DNA of 64,000 nt from NCBI GenBank assembly GCA_013433145.1, contig CM024183.1:434001-498000 (forward strand). The letters are read 5' to 3'. The notes beneath the pieces were generated by a model, which saw nothing but the letters and a program-made list of their open reading frames with translations, did not search any database and had not been told where the DNA came from. Made by a program: the position numbers and the translations under genes. This DNA comes from Ascaris suum. Taxonomy: Eukaryota > Nematoda > Chromadorea > Rhabditida > Ascarididae. This document shows, piece after piece, positions 1-11,433 of the stretch. Numbering within the stretch: position 1 is the stretch's first letter; every line of letters begins with the position of its first letter.

Positions 1-43
1 TTGTATCATATACGGGTATCATATAACAACGTTTTATGAAGCT

Positions 44-52
44 ATTTTACAG
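44..52 (+). promoter_or_regulatory. Possible trans-splice acceptor upstream of ssu-72
   Basis: ATTTTACAG, a good nematode-style 3' splice site, lies 57 bases before the ssu-72 start codon with no obvious coding exon before it. In a nematode this could be where a spliced leader is joined. It could equally be the acceptor of a 5' UTR exon outside the window. Confidence 0.3.
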
Positions 53-109
53 GCATCAAAAAGTGTAGCATTGAATACGCCCAGTTGGACGTATTATTCG
101 GATACAAAG

Positions 110-3100
110 ATGAGTACGGGTAAATTACGTTTCGCTGTTAGTTGTTCGAGTAACATGAATCGCAGTATGGAAGCCCATAGTTTCCTTCAGTAAGTTTCCA
201 ACTTTATTCTAATGCTTTATTTATTTATTTGTTTTTTTTTCTACCGCTGAATGGATGAAATACGAAAGTTTTAAGAGATTATAATTTTTATTATTTATTT
301 ACTTATCGTTTTGATTTCCTTTGTATTTATTGATTAAGTTGAAAGTCTTTGCGATCATTCTTTCCTTGTTTTTTTTTTTCAAAGTTGGGAAAATGCTTAT
401 AACTTCAAAATTTTTGATTGATACTTGAACTGTGTTCTGCTCGACAGGTATAAGTACTAAATACTTGAAGAATAAATGAGAGCTTTAAGGTAAACGTGGT
501 TTGTAAAACATACTGGTTGATAAACCATATATCTTGGTAGGAAGATATGAGGCGAAGAAAAGAATCAGCACCTAAAAGAAATTTAACCGTGCGCGTTTTT
601 GCTATCAAATAAACCTCTTGCATTTCAAAACGCTCAGGAAGCGTGGCTTCAACGTGGAATCCTTTGGATCGGGAAGTCAGGTGAAGCTGCCGGGGCCATC
701 GCCGGATCGCCCGAACTGCTATGAATTTGGCGTTGCGTCATATGACTTCATCTATAACGATCTCAAATCAAAGGATCCTCAGCTGTAAGCTTTTGCTTAT
801 TATATGCATCGTGATTTTACTCCAATATATTTTTATTCTGCCTTACTTTCGATTCATTAGCGTTGAATTTGCATATTTGCGAGCTATAGCCACCCATTTT
901 GCCAGTATGAACACGTTACTACCCCTGATTTGATTGTCGTCTGAAAATTTAACCGAAGGACACCGAATTATTTTTCGATCGATAATTGCCTAATGTTTAC
1001 CTGGCCTACACCTGATTTATTACTTTTCAGGCGGCAATATCTAATATATATACCTGGCTCAAGGTTGAATTATTACCTTTTTAGGCAGGGAACGTTTTGT
1101 GAATAGCTGCTTTGAAGTTTTTTTAAAAAACATTTGTGCGGTGATTTTTTAGGTACACTCAAAATGGTTTGTTGAATATGTTGGATCGCAATAGAAGAAT
1201 AAAAGGGATGCCACAGAAGTTCCAGCATTTTAAGGGGAAGTTCGATGTGATTATCTGCTTGGAAGAAAGAGTTTATGATCAGGTGAAGTTTATTTTTTAT
1301 TTTTTGAGCGGTTTTAAATGTGGCGGAATCTTAATGGAGCAGAATTTGCAGTAGTTTTCCTGAGAGCAGAGTAGTTGCTTACTTTATTCCAGAGGCAGGA
1401 GCTTTTCTAATAATGAGGAGGAGAAAATAGGATGCTGGAGCTATCGCTGCAGGTTTGTCAATAAGTGAGTACAAGTATTTATTAATATTCAGCATGAGGA
1501 TACGTATCTCTAGGCGATTGAGGAATTAGAAAAGATTAAGCGTACTGATGCGATCTTCAGATTTCCCTTGTAATATATCTAATGAAACGAATTCACTTTT
1601 GTTTTGTCGTTTTATGTGCCTCACTATTTGCTTTGGTTTATGTGCGTTCGATTATGATCTGTATGCAAATGAGTTTGCGTTCCTTTTTGGGAGGTATAGG
1701 TATGTTGATGGCAATTTTTTTAACTTCTTAATGTGGGAGTTATTTGATATGAATTCCATCTGAAGATTATCAGGAATGATATAAACTCAATAAATGAGAT
1801 ATTCGGTCAGTATAGTAATATGTCGCTTTCATATGCAACAGGGCGGATTTCTTGTCGCTAAAAACAAAGAAACGATGTATACTTAACAGCGAATGGAAAG
1901 TGAATGAGCGGAAGAATTGTGCATTAAATAGAACTTATTAGGGAAGTCCCGAAGTATAAAGGGAAATAAAGAGGCAAGTCTAGAAGTCAGGGAAGACCTG
2001 GGAAAGGGCAGGGAATTTTCTAAGCAGCTTAAGAAGTGGTTATGAAAGAACATGCTTAAGCAGAAGATTAGCCATAGATAAAAAGTATTGCATGAGGTGA
2101 TGGAAAATTACAGGCGAGTTATTGGGACGCAAACGAAAGGCATGCTTGTAATTTACATGCAAATGAATTAAATATGCATATTTTATAATCCACCGAGCGG
2201 TACGGTACAGGGCTAATCGCTGTAGTGTACAAAACAGTGAACATATTGCATTTAGAAACATTTCTTGCAAGCATTCAAACAAATATGCAAATTATATGGC
2301 AGCAAACTAACAGGTAACTAGTTGATTACACGAACAAAGTTATAAAAAACGGAAAGTCAAAACAGCTCCGGAGCTATGGTGTCTATTCAGTTACAGTACT
2401 GCGATGAGAGTTTACCCAGGAAGGCGGAAGGCGGATGGGTTAGAGAGTTCGCAGTCAGCTAGCTTCTTTGTTCTCGTGCATCTTAAAATGTTTTGAACGT
2501 TTTGTCTACGACCCATTTGTATACGAAGATTGGGTCTGAATAATCGTTAACTCAAAATTTCAAAGGTATATGTCTTACCTCGCATAGGTAGACATCGAAA
2601 TAAGCCAAAGATGTGATCATCTGTAACACATACATCAGACGATGATCTACACGCTGAACATAGAAAAATCCGGATGCATTTTATTTGAGAGTTACTTAAC
2701 TGGTAGAGAAATGCGAACTTATGCATGGAATATATTGGATAGTAAAAAAATCTTACTTTGGGTCCCCAAGGAAGCCCTCCTATCCCCTGTCGCATTTTTG
2801 GTTTATCTAGCTGGTGTGAAAGGTCCATACCTGAAGGGAAAATTAATTGTGTTTAAGTGGACGACGTGCAATTGCTGTAAATGAATTATCCAAAAAAAAA
2901 CATGAGTAAAAAATGCTGTTACAAAACATCGAGGGGCTATATAATAGCGCCAGAAGTAAACTTTAAAGACCATTGTTGATTATGTGTTTGTATTCAAAAT
3001 GAGGACTTTTCTCACCATCTCGACTAGCCATCTCCAAACAGGACAGGGAAATCTCTCAGAATATAGTCGGTAATATAAGGGTGGTTTTTTATGGACGCAG

Positions 3101-5138
3101 GAATTCAGTCACATAAGCAGATTTAAATAAATGTGGAATTGGAAGTGTCAGTGAAAAGACGGATCAAGAAAGTGCAAAGATGAAGAAAGTGCATAAATCA
3201 CTCGCAGCTCAAGGTGCCTATTAGATTTTTCAGGTTCAAGATGCTTAAGTGAACAATCTGCTAAGCACCTTGAGCTAACTTGAGCTCGAAGTATATACCT
3301 GAACAAATAGTTCAGGTGCCTACGTGAACAGATCTGCTAATTCTGTCGACCTATGACCGAACTCAACAATAAGCGAATGCTTATGAAAAAGTTTAAAAAA
3401 AGTTGATGCAAAAAGCATTCGAAATCTCGAAAAATAATGCATCCCACTTATTTATGTTTGTATCACTTGTTGTTCTATTATTAAATTTTCATGAATATAT
3501 GCTAGTGGTACATATTTTGAGGGTACCAGATAATCTCATCCACTCGTCTCTTAACGCATCCTAAGGCTATGCAAATTATGTCGTCGGAAAAACTTCAAAC
3601 AACCTCATTATGGTTTCAGTGATGGATGTAAAAGAGAAGAGGTGGTGGAACAACGATCAGCAGAAATGGGAGAAGAGGTGAGGTGGGACTTTGGATTATT
3701 AAGGTGGGATGGGGGGGGGGTTGGGGGGATTAGGCCTAAAAGCTATTCTACGCGAAAGTTTTCTAGTACATAATTTTAGATATTAGAGGATTTACAAACT
3801 CGTGAATCTGACGACGGTGATAGTGTGCACGTTATCAATATTGATATACAGGACAATCATGAAGAAGCAACTATTGGCGCTCTATTCGTATGCGAATTAT
3901 GTGCTAAAGTAAGTGCACGTTATTTATTTTCTAGAGGGTAGTGATTCCATCTTTACCTCCCTATGCGTTCGTAGAGGTATGGAATTTGAAGTGTCGGAAG
4001 TTTTGCTTCAGGTAAGGTTTTCAGGTAGCCGCTAGTACTTAAGCAATACTGGGGATTTTTCTTTAGCGCGAATATTCAAGGGCGGAATTTGCATGTTTAA
4101 TTATGGTTCAGGAAGTTTTTTTAATCTTCGCACAGGGTCTGAACAAAAAAGATCCATTTCATTAGTTTGTCGACCATCGTCCGCTATGGGGCTCATGTTG
4201 GATAGGTATTACTCGAGGTATTGTGCACATGACATTTTACAGACCGCACATCAGTACCTAGGTGAATGGTGTATCTCATCTGGTTTAAGTTTATTTGTTC
4301 ATTAATTTCCGATTGCCATCTGAGTGCTTCTGGTATATAAGTATATATTGGGAAGAGGACTGCCTCACCATCTAATAGTCTGCTTGGCACAAAACTCTGA
4401 ATTAAGATACTTGTTCGGGTACAATGCATGGATTGATGAAATAGTTGTGCCATTTACCTGGGATGTTGATTAGATAGTTTGGTTGTTCAGATATTTTCTA
4501 GAAATTGCTGACATCCGGTTGTTGAATTTATTTAAATTAGCTCCTACACGTTGTGATGTGACCGGAGCTACAATTGGAAGTGTGCACTGTTACTGGATAT
4601 GACAGAGGGAAAATATCGCGGAGTGATATAGGTGCATATGATAAGCGTTTGTTGCACATTGGTGAATTCTGTCCTCTATCACATTATATAAATTTGCATG
4701 TTCTTACTCTTTCTCATAGGTATCTGTACCTGATTTACTGGTTGCATTTTTTTTTTGATTACATAAAAAAGCTGGAAGGTAGCGAGATGGAAGGAGGAAA
4801 TTATGATTTGTGAGTTTATGGCTGCGTAAGGATACAGGAAAATGGAAAGGTAATGAAGGTATGAGCGATAGAGTCGTTGTCGTCGATTATCAGTAATAAA
4901 CTTGGCCTGTTACACCTTCGTATACCGATCATCACCGATATCAGCCTTTATTTACCTGTTGTGTGGGCGGAATGATGGGCATGTAAGTCATGTTCACAGC
5001 ATGAAATAGGTTTTAAATTTGATCTTATTTCAGTTGGAAGCATGCGAAGATCTCGACAACGAAATCGACGAAATATTAACCGAATTCGAGCAGAATAACC
5101 CAAAAAGAAATATACTTCATACGATATGCTTTTATTAA
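110..5138 (+). CDS. ssu-72: SSU72 RNA polymerase II CTD phosphatase (5 exons, complete)
   Basis: SSU72 is a cysteine phosphatase that removes phosphate from Ser5 and Ser7 of the RNA polymerase II carboxy-terminal repeat and works with the cleavage/polyadenylation machinery in the nucleus. Exons read as 110-189, 638-784, 1153-1282, 3780-3908 and 5034-5138; phases agree at every junction and give 196 residues, against 194 in the human protein. The CX5R catalytic loop [12 protein letters not shown] places the nucleophile at Cys12, as in human SSU72. Other family landmarks are VKLPGP (exon 2), LDRNRRIK and EERVYDQ with the general-acid Asp (exon 3), [12 protein letters not shown] (exon 4) and the terminal LHTICFY (exon 5). 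Donors are GTAAGT, GTAAGC, GTGAAG and GTAAGT. Intron 3 is long (about 2.5 kb) and contains simple repeats. The start at 110 gives [12 protein letters not shown], which matches the family amino terminus. Confidence 0.97.
3206..3276. repeat. 12-bp inverted repeat in ssu-72 intron 3
   Basis: AGCTCAAGGTGC at 3206-3217 is an exact reverse complement of GCACCTTGAGCT at 3265-3276, with a 47-base loop. A further partial copy of the TTGAGCT motif follows. It could form a hairpin in the pre-mRNA or be a remnant of a small inverted-repeat element. No coding sequence is involved. Confidence 0.6.
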
Positions 5139-5820
5139 GTGATATTTCCGAATGTTCTGTCGTCTTTATTTCGTTGACTGTGATTGATGCAGTTACTTGG
5201 ATGTAGCCACAGGTAGAGAAGGTAACGAGCGGGAATTATGTGAAAGTATGGGTGAGGACGTATATTCTATTTCGAGGGAAACTAGTTGAATAGATTGAGG
5301 CATTTACTTAGAAAAGTGTCTTATGACGAGAAGGCGTTCATTAAAAATTCACTTGCGCGATTTGAGAGTCATATCGATTTATGAGAAGATAAAGGTGGGG
5401 AGCAGGAAGGTGTTTATTGAAATGAATGTTTAAATAAGCTTAATGAGCCGGGGGTGCACTGTTTCAAGGAGATTTATAATAAGGCATAAAATATAAGTGT
5501 TAGTTTGATAATGCTTCAACGTGGTGATTGTCATCCTTGTCGTTTTGTGGAACTTATTCCGCCTTGTTTATTCACTCACTTATTGTGGTGATTAATCACT
5601 GCTTGTTGTCCCTGTCGTGATATTTGCTTGCCTCTGGGTATTTTCGGCTGAAGTAAATCCTGGGTCAGTTCTTTTCGGTATAGTTGGGAAGAAGAATTGA
5701 ATATTAAAATATGGATCAGGGTCTAAAATTATACTGTTCTAAAGGAAAGAAGGGAAGGGAGTGACTCGAAAGGTGTAATCGAATGATTAGGCTGACATCG
5801 GTGTTGCATTTTCAGTTCAG

Positions 5821-5854
5821 CGGTTTATACCGTTTATGCCGGTTTATACCGTTT
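5821..5854. repeat. 15-bp direct repeat, partly palindromic
   Basis: CGGTTTATACCGTTT occurs at 5821-5835 and again at 5840-5854, separated by four bases. The core CGGTTTATACCG is close to a palindrome, so each copy could fold back on itself. Confidence 0.7.
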
Positions 5855-6614
5855 GGAATATTGCCAATGCAGTGAAACCTTAGGATGTGTGTTGTACAGT
5901 GAAAATTCTTTATATTCATTCTTTATCAGTTGTCAGTAATACATGCGATTTTTACCTTTCGGGTGTCAATATCTTTTTATGTTACTTTATTGCTAGTTCG
6001 TTTAGGTATTCTCGGCAGTTAGCGAAGATTAGGCGCTATCCTGAATTATTGTGATAATTCCGGAGGGGCGTTTCTCAATTGTCACTGTGATAATTCGTCT
6101 ATCATGTAAACTCGAACAATCAATTCCGGAAGATATTCCGGAGATTCTCGTTCCGGACAGGGAGACATATCCAGGAGTTGAACGTGCTATGCTGAGACGA
6201 TTTTTGTTCGAAGTTATATAATGTTAGTGGAATTGTTTTATTATCCTTTCCTGTTAATATAAGCGTTTTAAGTTTGATTAAAAGACGAATTTTCCGAAAT
6301 AAGGCTCAACTGCAAGATACCGAGTCATAACACATTTGAGAGGTGTTTAATTTAGGTCATTCTAGGGGGGGGGGGGGTTCATGCACAGGAGAGGCGAAGA
6401 AGACTGCCTCGAATACTGTTTTGAAATTATTGTCATTTTTGTCGTTTAATGGTTACTGCCGTGGAATATGGTGGTCAAAACTTATCACAGTCGTTATTGA
6501 CAGCCGTTGCCCTGTTGCGCAACATCCTATTTTTCCGTAATGATGACCTTCTTTTATGGTAAACTAGTTTGACTTTTTAAGCGGGCTTTTGGCATGATGG
6601 GTCAATACAGTATG

Positions 6615-6712
6615 CGGTGACTATGCCGATCGGTCTCGACAGTTCATCAGGAAGCTGGCAAAACCGGAACATCCTGAACCGGAAAGTCGGTCCTCTACCG
6701 GCTATGGTACTA
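6615..6712 (+). other. Weak candidate exon, unknown product
   Basis: After the acceptor-like ATACAG near 6610, one frame is open for about 33 codons. It begins CGDYADRSRQFIRK and is rich in Arg, Ser, Pro and Glu before a possible GTACTA donor near 6710. The stretch is clearly richer in G+C than its surroundings. The opposite strand also has an open frame of 60 codons, so strand is uncertain. Amino-terminal regions of SENP6/7-type proteases are long and disordered, which would fit, but this is inference only. Confidence 0.18.
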
Positions 6713-7420
6713 GGTCGCTTTGATAGCAATAGATGGTGACTTGCATAGAGGTATAGCATTTACCCAAATGTAAGCGTAATTTTCCCGCTCGACTCGATTT
6801 TGTTCTTTTTCTATCCTCTTAGATTTTGCATATTTCTTGTGTGCTTTCGTTGTTCTATTTATATTTTATGCCGTTATGTCATGAAATTTACAATTATACA
6901 AGTGAATTGGAATAAAGTCGTCGAATTATCGTTTTTGATTTACACTTTTATTAAACTTGTTGAAATTTTTAATAATAATAGATAATAATAATAAAGACGT
7001 TTATTTATGCACAATGTCTTCAATATTATTTCTGAGATGTCTTCATTATATTCTTTAAAAAAAAAAAAGAAAAGCTCATAGACGAAATCAATTTAGCTAT
7101 CTATCATTTAGCTGCTCTTAAAATACGATCAAACTTAGCCAATCCACATTTTTAGCCGAATGATGCAGGAAAAAGTTCCTTATTGAAAAGCTGAGCTCTC
7201 CCCGGTATTCTTTATAGTTGTGACAAGCCTTTGTGTATCACTAGGCGAAATGAAACTCGAACGGAGGAGGATACAGGTGACGATTGAAGTAGGTTTTATT
7301 TCGACTTGGGCAAATAGCTTTCAAGGATATAGAATATGCGTTATCACCTTTTATGCTAATTAGAGTAATTTCCAGATGGGAGCACGTTATATTGTTTGAA
7401 GAGTTAACCACTCTTATTTC

Positions 7421-7702
7421 ATGTGCCCTTCATGTTGTGAATGCATATACTCGTTTAAGAGTGTTCCCATAGCTGCCACGCTTATATTAACGAAAGTTTC
7501 AAGACGGAGATGCCATAAAAAGTTCCATCGGTTTCGGGTGGGAGTTTTCCGAATCTATGAATCACAAGGATACGGATTCGACTTCAGAGATGTTATTCTT
7601 TCCGGGTCTTTACTGAGGATGCATTCTCCGGTCTCCACGCTCTCTAAGGAAACCGGATCATCATTAAATCGATTGCGTCTCGATCAAGTCTTTTTGCTTT
7701 AA
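7421..7702 (+). other. Weak candidate exon region upstream of the SUMO protease
   Basis: A 93-codon frame is open here, and part of it is also open in the next frame (one reading gives SSIGFGWEFSESMNHKD before a stop). The G+C content is above background. Splice signals around it are poor and no family is recognised. It might be part of an amino-terminal exon of the protease gene or chance. Confidence 0.15.
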
Positions 7703-7739
7703 CTCTGAACAGCTTTTGCATCTAGACCAGTTTGCTCCT

Positions 7740-8195
7740 TTAAATGATGTGTTGCGTGTTGAAAATTAATTGCGGAGGTAAAAAAAACTGATCACTATCA
7801 CTGCGTAAAATTGCTCGCATATGATTTACTAGAATAGCGAACGGACCCGAACTTTGCTGCTTTATCCTCGGGGAAATTTTTGCAGTAAGTACAGAAGTCG
7901 GAGGAATTTCGGGGAAGTTTCCGCCCCGCCCAGAGGTGGTGGACGGTTTCAGATATGAGCATGCTGTTATGCAACCGATTACTTCCCAACACTTCTGTTG
8001 CAACGACAACGTTGTTTTTTTTTTTTTTTTAGTAGTAAGGAAGCATAGAAGTAAATTTGGGTAGATGAAGAAGCATGTTAGATGAAGTGATAGGACATGA
8101 GCTGTTGCGATGTGCAAGGTGGATCGACCAGTTTCATGAATTGCCAAGAAAAGACAGAGCATCGACAGTATCGTGTTATTTCTATAGTAAATCAA
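7740..8195 (-). other. 151-codon open frame on the minus strand, unknown
   Basis: One of the longest ATG-initiated frames in the window that I cannot assign. The middle part, about 7800-8000, is G+C-richer and reads as plausible protein (for example SGRGGNFPEIPPTSV), but the amino-terminal third runs through a poly-T tract and reads as a Lys run. It lies between plus-strand genes and has no recognisable domain. Overlapping frames on both strands are also open, so chance is a serious possibility. Confidence 0.15.
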
Positions 8196-8875
8196 GCAGT
8201 TTCACATACCTCGTAGAGTTCTATCACAGAAGATCGGTTTTATTACCTGCTAGGTTGGTACAAATTTAAAAAAAAATTAGCAAAGTGGTATAAATTTTTA
8301 GGCGGTTATAATTTCTGTTGAAGCTAATGGATCAACATGAATGTTGGTGTAAGAAGTCGTCCTTGTATGCCATTTTCAGCTCATTTCTTTCACTCCTTAT
8401 ATGATGGAGCTGGAGCTGGAGCTGGATCTGAAGGAAAACCTTCGTGCAGTCGTCTGATATGACAAACAGCGATGAGAATGACAGCATATAGGATGCCTAG
8501 TCATCACTACTATTTCATACCCCCTTCCCTCACCCCGAAATTACCACATGAAGGTGTTGTATGTAAGCACTAAGAATTTACGAGTCCAACATTTTACCCG
8601 TAAAAAGGGTATCAATTCGCTGATTCATTTATCACGACAAATGTTTGCTTGTAAACAGAAAACTGATCAATATTCGGCCACCATCTGTGGACGAGGGAGG
8701 TGGGGAAGGGGAGGGTAGAGGCACGGGTAAGGGGGAGGTGTTAAGAGAATGGTGTACACCAGTATCACGGTAGAATTTCACTCACTTGAGGAGTAAACGT
8801 TAGTTATATGAGAGAAAATATGAATATTACACTTTCCATTTAACTCATAGAAAATAATAGGGTGTGGAAATTTAG

Positions 8876-9088
8876 TATCTAAAATTTCGACATTTTTCTC
8901 CATGTATCGATACCTTGCTATTCATAAAATTTCGTCCTAAAAACTTCACCGCATCCTTTTCCGGAGTCACATTAAAGCCCGTGAACTCCCATCTAATGTT
9001 TAACGATTCCGGAGCAATATTGCAAACGTCGAATGAAATATCAGATGCTAATGACGGGAATATTTTTCCATTTCATCGAACTCATCCT
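8876..9088 (+). CDS. Candidate amino-terminal exon of the SUMO protease gene
   Basis: After an acceptor AATTTAG, 71 codons are open and end at an excellent donor, CCT|GTAAGT. The translation includes FRPKNFTASFSGVTLK and is rich in beta-branched residues; the other frames of this strand are closed. SENP6/7/ULP-2 proteins carry a structured region before the protease domain, so a role as an upstream exon is plausible. I could not match the sequence to that region, and the exon does not join in phase to the open frame at 9278, so the exon order is unresolved. Confidence 0.35.
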
Positions 9089-9277
9089 GTAAGTAATTTG
9101 CCTCATAAAGCGTTGAATAAAGACCATAAGACGTGGTAGAGGAGGAGGAAGAAGGGGTGGTTGGGGAGGGGGGGGGGGTCCGCAACTACATCACTCATGG
9201 CTTGCGATTCTAAATGATAGCGTTTGACGTGTCCAGTTAGGTTAACTGCACTTTTTTTTCTTCAGTTTTGAAGCCGA

Positions 9278-9394
9278 ATGAAAATTTCGAAGTTCTCCAA
9301 TCCGAAGATATATGATCCTATATCCGTCACAAACATATCCACCAGAGAAGTGCATCCTCATCGATGGATTCACGGAGGATGCGCATATTTCAAG
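9278..9394 (+). CDS. Candidate first exon of the SUMO protease gene
   Basis: The strong acceptor TTTTTTTTCTTCAG ends at 9265 and the ATG at 9278 opens 39 codons ending at a donor AAG|GTGGGT. A strong acceptor a few bases before an ATG is what a spliced-leader site looks like in nematodes. The frame has a stop (TGA at 9269) between acceptor and ATG, so it cannot be an internal exon using that acceptor. This favours a start here, or a false positive. It ends in phase 0, as does the next candidate at 9588. Confidence 0.3.
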
Positions 9395-9587
9395 GTGGGT
9401 TTCCAATTTGCAAGTTATGCTCAACATTCCATATTTTTACCTCATCTATGCAATAGGTAGAGAAGGAAGGGAACGCTTGTGATGGGTGGTCATGAAGTGC
9501 TAGGGACTTATCAATCTTCTTTGGTAGTTTCATTTTATGTTATGGATGTGAAACAAAGCAGTACCCTTTTAGTGAAATTACCCATAG

Positions 9588-9782
9588 AGTACCACGATGA
9601 AAACTTGGGCTACGGCTCTTTCTCGGTGGACTCAGCAAGTGAATATTCATGATTTGCGATTGAAATTTTGCTTACAGAGATCTGCAAATTCGAGGACCCT
9701 GTGCAGATATCGTCGACATAAGCTGATCACCTCGCAATACACAGGCAAACGGGACGTGAAATGTGAATTCGTTAAGCAATCG
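9588..9782 (+). CDS. Candidate exon just upstream of the protease domain
   Basis: Acceptor CCCATAG, 65 open codons, donor TCG|GTAAGG, starting and ending in phase 0, so it would join directly to the protease exon at 11434. The protein is basic and Arg/Leu-rich (RLKFCLQRSANSRTLCRYRR). A second frame in the first half (KLPIEYHDENLGYGSF) is equally protein-like and would need a 39-base intron. Which frame is used cannot be decided by eye. Confidence 0.35.
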
Positions 9783-11433
9783 GTAAGGTGACGTTAAAGA
9801 TTGCAATACCATGATCCAATGATGAATTGATTTTGCGGCATAGATTTTGAGCTGCGCTAATAAGAAGGAGACATCAAATTAGGCAATGAAAACATAAGTC
9901 TCAACTTCTGTCCGGCAGATTCTTCGAAAATGCTACAGAATTTTGGCGAAACTTTTGAGGGGAACGCATAACATTATTGCATGCCTGATTGCTACCACCT
10001 TAACTGGTCTATAGCCTAGTAATTCAATGGCCTATTGGCAGCCTATAGCCTAGTTCCAACATTATTTATAGCCTAAGAACGTTGGTAGTACCCCTGCATT
10101 CAGTGGAATCGGGTAGAGAAAGGAATAAGAAGGTATTTGATGGCGTATCATGTATTATAAGCAAATATTTGGTACTTGAATTCGGTGACAGTGAGGGATG
10201 AAGGGAGCAACACATGCTTCCCCTTAAACCCCTTCCCTCCTCCTCCCCCCCCCCCCCCATCCCGCTCCCATTCCCGCCCTCCCTTGATCTATTCGATCCT
10301 TGACAAATCTTTGGACTAGCTCATCTGAACGCGCAAGAACTATAATCTAACGCAACCGTTATTTTTTGAGTAAAATCCATAAACTCTATCATACCCAGAA
10401 TTCCTCAGGTGAGACAAAAGAGTCGTCATCTCGAAGAAGGGGGGGGGGGTAGGAGGGGGGAGCGAGGGGAGATCTTTGGATTGAAGGGGCTTTTTTAATA
10501 GAAGCAGGTCAAGACAGCCTATATTTTATTCATGAAATAACAACCTTTAAAGATAAATTTTGGTGGAAATTTTTCAGCTAAGCCAAAAAAAAGTAGCGGA
10601 TGGATTGATTTTATAACTTCTTGTGGATAGGGCAGGATGGTATTTTTGAAGAATAAATATGAGGTCGGAAATGCATCACATGAAAGATCGTTCAAATTAT
10701 GTTACCTTTCAGCGGTAACTTCTCGTAAAATGTCACAATCGAAATTGAGGTGCGAGTTAAGTTTGTATTTAAGTAGGCAATGATTATCACGCTTTGCCAG
10801 CTTTGAGCGTTTTTTTTTAAAAATTTCATTTGAATTGCCGATCAAAAATGTGGAATGAGAAGAATGAAAGCGAACGGTGAAGTCAGAATTCCTTTTCTTT
10901 CTTATATGATCGGGAAATCTAGCTTGATAGGAGGTGGGGAGATGGGAGGGGGGGGGGGGGGGAGCGGAAGTGCATTTCCAAGTGATAAGGAAGTTTACCT
11001 AGAAAATATTTTGCTGAGGTATTAGAGGAAACTATTTTTTATTTGCATATAGGAACTCATTTAATAAAAACTCCTCAAGTAGAAATTTGTCTCAAAGAGA
11101 TAGTCAAGGGCTTTTGAAAATTCCGCTTAAAATTATCGGAATTGCACAAATTAGCATATGCTACCAACTCGGATTTATTATTCTCTAATGTATGCAAGTA
11201 GATTTAAGCAAAGTTTTAAGGTGGAAATAAGTTTAAAAAGCTGTGAGAATAGAAACCCTTCGAATAGAGGATACCCTCGGGATAAAACTTCCATATTTGA
11301 GGATGGAGGTAAATAGACCTCAGAGGTAATGTCCGAGCAAACATAGCGTCTTATTTTAAATCTCCTTGTAAAAGTGTTGGTATTAAATTGAGGGTACTGA
11401 AATACGTTTGCTGGATTGATGTTACTATTGCAG
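9783..11433. other. Intron or intergenic, repeats only
   Basis: No supported coding sequence. It contains long single-base runs (C at 10245-10258, G at 10439-10449 and 10948-10962) and a short run of TATAGCCTA motifs near 10010-10075. It probably forms the intron before the first recognised protease exon. Confidence 0.6.

Larger units (their letters stand above)
5139..8875. other. Region between ssu-72 and the SUMO protease; no firm gene
   Basis: No recognised protein family is visible here. It holds a 15-base direct repeat at 5821-5854, a 13-base G run at 6365-6377, a long A run near 7058, and several G+C-richer patches (about 6590-6715, 7420-7700, 7800-8000) where more than one frame is open. 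Some of these may be exons of the amino-terminal part of the SUMO protease, but none could be joined in phase with confidence. Confidence 0.6.
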
